This document shows, piece by piece, positions 56,798-64,000 of a DNA stretch of 64,000 nt. Numbering within the stretch: position 1 is the first letter of the stretch; each line of letters starts with the position of its first letter. Location: NCBI GenBank assembly GCA_021234155.1, contig JAJEKV010000080.1, forward strand, positions 2,963,867 through 3,027,866. Direction: 5' to 3'. Under the pieces are notes generated by a model that saw only the letters and a program-made list of their open reading frames with translations, had not been told where the DNA came from and did not search any database. The translations under genes and the position numbers were made by a program. This stretch comes from Isoetes taiwanensis (lineage: Eukaryota > Streptophyta > Lycopodiopsida > Isoetales > Isoetaceae).

Positions 56798-57382
56798 TAA
56801 AAATTGGCTTCCATGTCCTGCCTACAAAGTGTGCAAGTATGGATAAAGTGTGCAAGTATAGACACAGTGTATGTTTAGCTTTGGGAGTTGTTTACTGGGG
56901 TTATATGATGATGATCCCCGACGTAGTAGAACTTGTGCCTATACGGGTCCTCCACTTTGTCTGCCATAAGGCAGCAGGATAAGCTCCACAATATTTGTGT
57001 GAGTATGCACCAGTAAAATTGGCTTCCATGTACACTGGGGCTGGCATACTGGTTGTTGCCTAAAATTTCCCCGACTTCCTGAGGTGGGATTCTATCCTGC
57101 CTACAAAGTATGCATGTATGGCTAAAGTTTTTCTCAACGGATGTGTGGTGAGTTGGTATAGGCCTAGTAATGCCAAAATAAATGTGCACTTGGTCAGGGG
57201 TTCAAACCCTGGCCAGTGTATGTTTAGCTTTGGGAGTTGGTTACTGGGGTTATATGATGATGATCCCCGACGTGGTAGAACTTGTGCCTATACGTGTCCT
57301 TCATTTTGTCTGCCATAAGGCAGCAGGATAAGCTCCACAATAATTGTGTGAGTAGCTTCCATGTACACTGGGGCTGGCATAC
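56798..57382 (+). mobile_element. tRNA-like SINE-type sequence with internal duplication
   Basis: TGGTGAGTTGG (about 57146-57156) and GGTTCAAACCC (57199-57209) match the pol III A and B boxes of a tRNA-derived SINE. About 135 bp starting AGTGTATGTTTAGCTTTGGG occurs twice, at 56866 and 57215. The block lies between minisatellite segments. No tail or target duplication could be fixed, so boundaries are approximate. Confidence 0.5.
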
Positions 57383-58372
57383 TGGAAGTGGCATGTTTGC
57401 GCCACCTTGGCATGCTTGAGCCTAGGAGGCATGTTGGAGCCTAGGTGGCATGTTGGAAACCACGTGGCAAGTTTGAGACACCTTGGCATATTGGAGCCTA
57501 GGTGGCATGTTTGAGCCACCTTGGCATGTTGGAGCCTAGGTGACATGTTGGAGCCCATGTGCCATCTTTGAGCCACCTTGGCATGTTGGAGCCTAGGTGG
57601 CATTGGAGCCCACATGGCATGTTTGAGCCACCTTGGCATGTTTAAGCCTAGGTGGCATGTTTGAGCCACCTTGGTGTGTTGGAGCCTAGGTGGCATGTTG
57701 GAGCCCGCATGGCATGTTTGAGCTACCTTGGCATCTTTGAGTCTAGGTGGCATGTTGGAGCCTAGGTCGCATGTTGAAGCCCGCGTGGCATGTTTGAGCC
57801 ACTTTGGCATATTTGAACCACCTTGGCATGTTTAAGCCTAGGTGGCATGCTGGAGCCTATATGGCACGTTTGAGCCACCGGCATGTTGGAGCCTAGGTGA
57901 CATGTTGGATCCCGCATGGCATGTTTTAGCCACCTTGGCATGTTTAGACCATCTTGGCATATTTGAGCCTAGGTGCATGTTGGAGCCTAGGTGGCACTTT
58001 TGAGCCACCTTGGCATGTTGGAGCCTAGGTGGCATGTTGTGAGCTACTTTGGCTTGTTGCAGCCAGTGTGGCAAGTTTGAGCTACCTTGGCATGTTTGAG
58101 CATAGGTGGCATGTTGGAGCCTAGGTGACAGGTTTGAGCCACCTTGGCATGTTGGAGCCTAGGTGGCATGTTGGAGCCCACGTGGCATGTTAGAGCCCAC
58201 GTGGCATGTTTGAGCCACCTTGGCATGTTGGAGTCTAGGTTGCATGTTGGAGCCCACGTGGCATGTTTGAGCCACCGTGACATGTTGGGGCCCACGTGGC
58301 ATATTTGAGCCACCTTCGCATGTTGGAGCCCACGTGCCATGTTAGATTGAGTGTGGCATATTTGAGTCCTTG
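57383..58372. repeat. 19-bp minisatellite array, right block
   Basis: Forward monomers as in the main block, ending near 58372. Some stretches match the end of the main block over several hundred bases in the same monomer order (for example 57640-57870 and 54930-55165), indicating duplication of multi-monomer blocks. Confidence 0.92.
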
Positions 58373-58912
58373 AAGAAATGCCTATATGATGCAAAACCAA
58401 TGTCTATCTTTGGTTCTTCGTATCATTGTGTCTTCTACAAGTTGTCAAGTGATGGATGTCTTCAAGTTTCACGCTCTACAAGCTCACACACACACACATG
58501 TATGAAGTCAAATCCTAGTGAGTGTGTCAAGCATGCATACATCACTTCTATCCTGCCATTTTGTGGTAGTAATGGCATGTGGACAACTTGGTCATACATG
58601 CATTCTTAGAAAACTATAAAAAACCACACCTCAAAAAAACACTACCTTAAAAAACACCACCTTAAACATCCCTTCAAAAAACTATACCGCCCGAGAAAAC
58701 AACACATCCTTAAAAAAGAAACTACACCTTCTTAAGAAACCACACATTCCTAAAACAAAGCTACGGCTCCCTGAGAAAAACTACAGCACATCCATGAAAA
58801 ACCACACCCCCATATAACTACGTGTAGGTTTTTTTCAAATCTTCAAAAAAACAATCCGTGTTTTGTTTTTACTGTTGTTTTCAGTCGTGGACCAAATGTT
58901 GGGGTTGTAGTG
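58373..58912. repeat. CACTA right end with subterminal repeats
   Basis: AAAACCACA, AAAACTACA and CCTTAAAAAAC units at 58610-58860 are the inverted counterparts of the left subterminal repeats. The terminus GTTGGGGTTGTAGTG ends at 58912. Confidence 0.8.
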
Positions 58913-59143
58913 ATGAAATCACAGATTTAGCAAATTGTGCACACTTTATCTATTGCTTTAACCAATGCAGTGGACATTTTAAAAGAAGCTTTGACTGCAG
59001 TGGACGATCCAGACGTTGACGTTTTAGTGGAAGATAGAAGGGTGTTTAGAGGAGAGGTGAATCATGTGCGTGCTATGCTTCTGTCTAAGCTCCGTCAGCT
59101 TCATCAGCTTGCATCCGCTCATCCTAATACTATGGGGGCATGA
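58913..59143 (+). pseudogene. Gene U, copy 1, last exon
   Basis: It begins with the ATG target duplication and continues the exon broken at 32071. The frame 58937-59143 reads 'HTLSIALTNAVDILKEALTA', 'DDPDVDVLVEDRRVFRGEVN' and ends 'ASAHPNTMGA' with TGA. A short helical, acidic C-terminus, not recognised. Unlike copy 2 it keeps the segment encoding 'LVEDRR' intact. Confidence 0.55.
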
Positions 59144-59944
59144 TCTGATGTTGTCCTCTGTGGGCATGGAGCTCCTTCTTGTATATGGAGTTTTGTTGTT
59201 TATCTTGATTCTGTAGCAAGCAAGCTTCCAGCTTGTTGCAATGTGGATGGTTTATGTTTCTCTATTACTTTGCGTGACTTCTAGAACAAGCAACATTGAC
59301 GTTGCTTTTGTGCATGATAGTTTCACTTCTCTCAATACGTTGTGATATGGTGTGTTGGTTTTAATGTAATCTTTGCATCAGTCATTTCAATTTCATTCTA
59401 TGTTGCAATTGTCACTCCTCTCTTGTTATCTTGTTCGGTTTAGTGGCTAGTCCATTGGGTTAGCAACTAAGAGATCTTGTGTTCAAGTCTCTGGGGTTTG
59501 TCATATGTCCTCATGGACGTTGCCAATGTGGCATGACGTAAAAATACTATCTATTTATCTATCTATCTACTATGCTCATGCCACGTGTAAGCACCAGATT
59601 TATTTAATTTGCCAATAGTTGGAACATGAAGGATTCGAACTTTTTTTTTCTTTGTAGGGCGTGTAGACCGATAATCTATTATGCTCATGCCACGTGTAAG
59701 CACCAGATCTATTTAATTTGCCAATAGTTGAAACATCAAGGATTCGAACTTTTTTTTTTCTTTGTAGGGCGTGTAGACCGATCAAAAAAATTAGTTTCAA
59801 AACAGAGATGAATATAGAGATAGAAATTAATATAATAACTTTGCTTAGAGCTCATAAGATTTTCTAATAACATTTCAGAATATTTAATTATCAGATAACA
59901 TACTGGTTATAAATGCAATTGCTGATTAGATATTGGTGGGGATA
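59144..59944. repeat. Gene U downstream region: SINE-like element and tandem repeats
   Basis: A tRNA-like segment has A-box-like TAGTGGCTAGTCCATTGGGT (59441-59460) and B-box-like TGTTCAAGTCT (about 59480-59490), and ends in a TATC tract (about 59550-59570). Then a repeat of about 110 bp starting TATGCTCATGCCACGTGTAA occurs twice (about 59572 and 59680). All recur after copy 2 (63650-64000). AT-rich sequence follows to the duplication junction near 59945. Confidence 0.55.
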
Positions 59945-60504
59945 GAAATCCCCTTGAATGACCATTCCACATCTTTCTTCATGGTAGGACCATTCCACCA
60001 ACTATAGGCGTCTGATTTCAGCCGCATCTGCGCAATAGACAACTGCGCAATAGACAGTCGCATCGCCTTTATTGGTAGCCTTAAAAAAGGTCTCAAGTTT
60101 GTCAATCCAAGCCATCGCCTCTTTAGCAGTGCCCTTCCCATCCCAATCCGAGATCTTCATGTGCTCGAAACTACGTATGTCCTTCTTGCTCAATCTGGAA
60201 CTCTTCAATGACTGCTCCACAACAGCACTGCCGAAGACTTCCCCTTCTCTGCAGACTTCCCTTTGCCATCCGTGCCAGCAAGGGTCTCCAATACAGTTCT
60301 CATAGCAGTCTGAGTGTCTAATATCGCCTTGAGGCTCTGTTGCACACCTAGCAAGTCCTCGCCCCACTTCATCTGCATGGTCTCCAGGTTCTTTTGGGTT
60401 TCATGTACGCGAGCAGCTAGCCGTCGTACATCAGGTTCGTCTTTCATAGGAGTCGCCTGTTCCGCTATAGTATATGCGCCTGCACTAGTCTCGCCATGCT
60501 CCAT
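59945..60504 (-). pseudogene. E4 Gag fragment, duplicate copy
   Basis: Copy of the first part of E4 Gag: 'MEHGETSAGAYTIAEQ' (ATG 60504), then 'QSLKAILDTQTAMRTVLETL' and, after a shift, 'AMAWIDKLETFFKATNKGD'. It breaks off near 59945, the junction of the tandem duplication. It has a 12-bp local duplication (CTGCGCAATAGACA) near 60030-60055. Confidence 0.8.
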
Positions 60505-60536
60505 CTCAGCTACTCAAGGTCCAAGCCACAACTTAG

Positions 60537-60548
60537 GCTCTGATACCA
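60537..60548 (-). other. E4 duplicate primer-binding site
   Basis: The minus strand reads TGGTATCAGAGC, a perfect initiator tRNA-Met complement, next to the LTR start at 60550. Confidence 0.88.
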
Positions 60549-60549
60549 C

Positions 60550-61684
60550 TGTTACGAACCAAAATTCTAGTACAAAAAATTTTAACTTTGTATTCACGTC
60601 AAACTATCAGAGTAGACAGAACAAGTACTACCTCCCATGAGGCTATATATATGAAAGCCACGTATACAGATAACAAGACGACAACATAGATAACTATATA
60701 CACACGTATGCTCCACTAGCTATCAAACAACCTGCACAAGCTTCCACATGTTAGTACATGCATAACAGTTATCCAGTAGTGTCAACATGAAGCACTGACT
60801 AACGGACTGCAAGTACACACATATGGAATCCACCACATGCACCACATAAGAACTTGGATGCTAGACTGTTGGCTACAGCCATCACTGTCGCATACCAATG
60901 ACGTGTTTCGCCTCACCAACGTTCCAATATTCTTAATTAGACAAGCTACGCTTATCTAGTAGTGCATGCATCAAACTCCCTTGGATGAGTACTTACCGTA
61001 CTTATCCCAGTATCCGAAGATACGTTAACTGTGAAGCATAGCTCCACAATAGATGTCTTTCTTTCACAAGGCTGTTGGTAGACATAGGATATTGTCCCAT
61101 ACCAATACCATCTGCCTACCTCACCAGCACTCACAAGCATCTCAGAGGACAAGCCTCAGCTTATCCTCGCAGAAGAAATAAGTAATTGGATAAGAGGCCA
61201 AGGCCCTATAGCAGCTAAGCTTTCATGCAAACTTAATAACACTAGCCATAGCTGATACGTATAGCTTCAAGTAGTTCGCATGCAATTCAACACTTAAGAA
61301 TTACTTCAATCTTCTACAAGGCCTCAAGGAGCAGCTCATAAGGAAGCACCAGTTTAAGGCAAGTTCTCATCTATTACAGAGGTCCTTACCATAAAGACTA
61401 TTCTGGAGCTCTATGGTCTTACAGGTAAAGGATTTAAAGTCCGTTTTCCCAAGACTACCACTATGGCCGTGCCATTATCAGACTCAGCCAAATTCGTGGC
61501 TCACCTGGAATTCAGCTCCCTCTGCAATAGCAAAATCTTTGCATGATGGCTTCCTAAATTATCATGCCTTCTCCTTCGCCTTTAATTCGTCGTCTTCCTT
61601 CTGCAGCCTTCTGGCCTCCTATAACCAATCCGGCCTTCTTCTGTTACAGACAGCCGCCTTGCTTTGATCCAATCTCCTGCCAAC
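60550..61684 (-). mobile_element. E4 LTR, duplicate copy (outer boundary uncertain)
   Basis: Nearly identical to 29409-30630 apart from small indels, including about 95 bp missing relative to copy 1 near 60845. The outer limit is set by gene U only. Confidence 0.45.
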
Positions 61685-63359
61685 ATGGCAAAGCCACGTA
61701 GCGGTATGCTGGCAGCAGGGCAACCATGCCGGAAACAGATCCGGTGGCCCAGGTCTCACCCATACCAGGCTGTTTATGCACTGCAGCAACAGCACGTTGG
61801 TGGCATCCCCACTATTCGGGGTGCTCACCTTTTTATTGTTAATGTTATTCCAACCATTAAGGTATGTTGTACCCTTAACTTGATATAACATAACATATTG
61901 CCTTGTTACCATTTTATTCAAAGGAATAAAATCTTGATGGTCAAAGTTATTCACCATAACCATACAAACAAGGCAACCCAGTCCCCTAGTCTCTCAGGCC
62001 ATGGTGCACTACTCCGACTTAGGCTAGACTATGGACGTATACGGCCACACAATATCTATTGCTCATATACCATACAACATTCCCTTAAGCCAAATATTAA
62101 TGTACATGCATAATATAAAATATGGTCTGCAAATTTATCTGGGCATAACAAACGTTTCATAATATTTAATTATCAGATAACACACTGGTATCTCGAGTTT
62201 CTGCAACCATTCCAGCAGCTGTAAATGTTCGTCTCAGGCAAGCTCTAGATTGGACGAATCATTGTCTACCTGGTGGAGTGATTATGTGTAAAGCATTGAA
62301 AGACATGCGTTTACATTGTTTTGAGGGAATATTGTTTGAAGGTCGTCGGCAAACTGCATTACAGGAATCACATGAAAGAAGTATCTCTGAGCAGCTTGAG
62401 GACGAGATCAAACACTGTGTAGTTTTGGATAATAGAAGCTTGTTCAATCGTGGAAGCAATTTTGCATTGTATCACAGAGACGACAAAGAACTCCCAGTCT
62501 GTACTACACAATTGCACAGATGTTGCGAACTGGAAAATTCATTTTATCTAGTACCTAGGTCCTCCCTTGGAATTCTGCTAGAATAGAGTAGAGGCTGCAT
62601 GGAGGCTTACTCTGGATCCAAGCCATGCTTCTATCAAGAACGTCTGTTGTGTCATTTATGGGTTGCCTCTTGGGGAAGAGCCAATTGAGAAAGTGGGTGG
62701 CACAAGTTTTGGGACGATGCTCTGGCATGCAAGGAGCTAGATAAGCTTGATGCAATGCTGGAAGAGGATGAAAATGACAGCGCTGACGATGATGATGCAA
62801 TTGACATCGTGGATTACCCTGTCGATGAGGAGTATCATGAGGAGACATCTACTTTTATTCCTCCCATAGATGGCAGCCAGTCTTGCTTTCAAGATTATAT
62901 TCCTTTAGATATGCAAGATCGTGGCTTTCATATCGAATAGTATAAATTCTTAAATTGTTTGTTATTGCTGACGTTTCATCTTGCTAATTGGGTGAATGTT
63001 CTGTTGCAGGACCGCATGTTGATGGCACAGCGGCCCAAGGAGAGAGGGATGTCACTTCTCCACCTCCATTCTCTAGCTTTATTTCCTTGGAGAGCGTCGT
63101 GCCATTGAAGAGGTGGCTCCTCTATTTGCAGCTCTGTCTTTTTATGTTGAGTGGATGAAATCACAGATTTGGCAAATTGTGCACACTTTATCTGTTGCTT
63201 TAACCAATGCAGTGGACATTTTAGAACAAGCTTTGACTGCAGTGGACGATCCAGATGTTGACGTTGGTGTTTAGAGGAGAGGTGAATCATGTGCAAGCTA
63301 TGCTTCTGTCTAAGCTCTGTCAGCTTGCATCCGCTCATCCTAATACTATGGGGGCATGA
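61685..63359 (+). pseudogene. Gene U, copy 2 (uninterrupted)
   Basis: Not recognised. ATG 61685 opens an intact 59-codon exon ('MAKPRSGMLAAGQPCRKQIR' to 'NVIPTIK') with a GTATGT donor at 61862. A long conserved frame (to 62585) carries 'AAVNVRLRQALDWTNHC', 'EQLEDEIKHCVVLDNRSLF' and 'ELPVCTTQLHRCCELENSF'. An acidic exon (62755-62940) has 'DENDSADDDDAIDIV'. After a TTGCAG acceptor at 63009 comes 'EEVAPLFAALSFYVEWMKSQ', 'TNAVDILEQALTAVDDPDVD'. A deletion after 'DVDV' removes about 17 bases and shifts the frame relative to copy 1. Exon phases do not all agree. It may be a decayed cellular gene or part of a transposon. Confidence 0.5.
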
Positions 63360-64000
63360 TCTGATGTTGTCCTCTGTGGGCATGGAGCTCCTTCTTGTAT
63401 ATGGAGTTTTGATGTTTATCTTGATTCTGTAGCAAGCAAGCTTCCAGCTTGTTGCAATGTGGATGGTTTATGTTTCTCTATTACTTTGCGTGACTTCTAG
63501 AACAAGCAACGTTGACGTTGCTTTTGTGCATGACAGTTTCACTTCTCTCAATACGTTGTGATATGGTGTGTTGGTTTTAATGTAATCTTTGCATCAGTCA
63601 TTTCAATTTCATTCTATGTTGCAATTGTCACTCCTCTCTTGTTGTCTTGTTTGGTTTAGTGGCTAGTCCATTGGGTTAGCAACTAAGAGATCTTGTGTTC
63701 AAGTCTCTGGGGGTCTGTCATATGTCTTTATGGATGTTGCCAATGTGGCATAACGTAAAAATACTATCTATCTATCTATCTATTATGCTCATGCCACATG
63801 TAAGCACCAGATCTATTTAATTTGCCAATACTTGGAACATCAAGGATTCGAATTTTTGCTTTTCTTTATAGGGCGTGTAGACTGATTATGCTCATGCAAC
63901 GTGTAAGCACCAGATCTATTTAATTTGCCAATAGTTGGAACATCATGGATTCGAATTTTTCTTTTCTTTGTAGGCTGTGTAGACCGATTAGGGATCAAAA
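63360..64000. repeat. Downstream region of gene U copy 2
   Basis: Same order as 59144-59790: SINE-like A and B boxes at about 63657-63705, a TATC tract, and two copies of the repeat starting TATGCTCATGC. It runs off the window. Confidence 0.55.

Larger units (their letters stand above)
32072..58912. mobile_element. 26.8-kb CACTA (En/Spm) element carrying nested insertions
   Basis: Termini are CACAACAACCCCAAATTTTG on the left and, reversed, CACTACAACCCCAACATTTG on the right: 5-bp CACTA-type ends in a longer inverted repeat. A 3-bp duplication (ATG) flanks it. Subterminal regions are rich in TGTGGTTTT (left) and its complement AAAACCACA (right), the usual transposase-binding arrangement. Removing E1 (17.6 kb) and the GC-rich insert leaves about 7.8 kb, mostly the 19-bp minisatellite. 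No transposase was recognised, so it is probably non-autonomous. The duplicate gene U copy shows the empty site. Confidence 0.92.

Noticed and set aside
52640-58372. Many open frames of 70-170 codons with repeats like 'LQHAKVAQTCH' on the minus strand
   Set aside because: They follow from the 19-bp repeat (57 bp is 19 codons) lacking stop codons. All frames show the same periodicity, and there is no start context or non-repeat domain.
61413-61667. Short open frame with 'AFNSSSSFCSLLASYN' upstream of gene U
   Set aside because: It lies in the LTR-like part, differs by indels between the two copies and has no known domain.
1-64000. rRNA genes, complete tRNA genes or organellar DNA
   Set aside because: No rRNA-like stretches or complete tRNA cloverleafs were seen. 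The only tRNA-like signals are SINE-type boxes and retrotransposon primer-binding sites.

Overview
This window looks like nuclear DNA from a large-genome land plant. It has a leucine-rich-repeat receptor-like gene fragment, a trihelix-type pseudogene, plant CACTA and hAT elements, a LINE, and chromodomain Ty3/Gypsy retrotransposons of 13 to 18 kb primed by initiator tRNA-Met. Nothing fixes the species. Almost everything is transposon, nested several levels deep.

Layout: an LRR fragment (5-1374, minus); a trihelix pseudogene (3863-4591, minus) beside a CACTA-like terminus (4614); a 5'-truncated LINE with a perfect 17-bp target duplication (5575-6377); a three-knuckle Gag-like pseudogene (7865-9113); the 5' LTR and leader of Ty3 element E3 (9119 to about 11673); a TNP2-type transposase pseudogene (about 12290-13610) split by Ty3 element E2 (13616-27024, minus, TSD GGAGC); a gag-pol remnant E4 (27452-29407, minus); then a tandemly duplicated block holding an unrecognised gene U (copy 1 from about 28850, copy 2 from about 59950). 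Copy 1 is interrupted by a 26.8-kb CACTA element (32072-58912, TSD ATG). That element holds Ty3 element E1 (34033-51604, TSD TTACT), a large 19-bp minisatellite, a GC-rich inverted-repeat element and tRNA-like repeats. E1 in turn carries a hAT MITE (39763-40472, TSD CTCCAAGG).

The main discovery concerns E1, E2 and E3. Besides gag-pol with an integrase chromodomain, E1 and E2 carry two accessory genes between the primer-binding site and gag. ORF-A encodes a histone H3-like protein: it starts MARTKQ, has a long divergent tail, and ends in a recognisable H3 histone fold (EI-K/R-H/K-F/Y-Q, PFxRLxREI, HAKRVT, xLARxI). E3 keeps the MARTKQ start. Codons for these residues differ synonymously among the elements, which points to protein-level selection. 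ORF-B is a conserved protein of about 500 residues that I do not recognise. Each accessory ORF is preceded by two or three imperfect palindromes of about 70 bp spaced about 200 bp apart, then a TATA box 90-125 bp before the ATG. They look like self-contained promoter modules inside the retrotransposon.

Caution: differences between the paired LTRs, and many frameshifts in E1 and E2, cluster at CAG, CTG, CCG and CGG trinucleotides, while CNG-free stretches are identical. This suggests read-calling errors at methylated CHG sites, so many reading-frame breaks in E1 and E2 may not be real.
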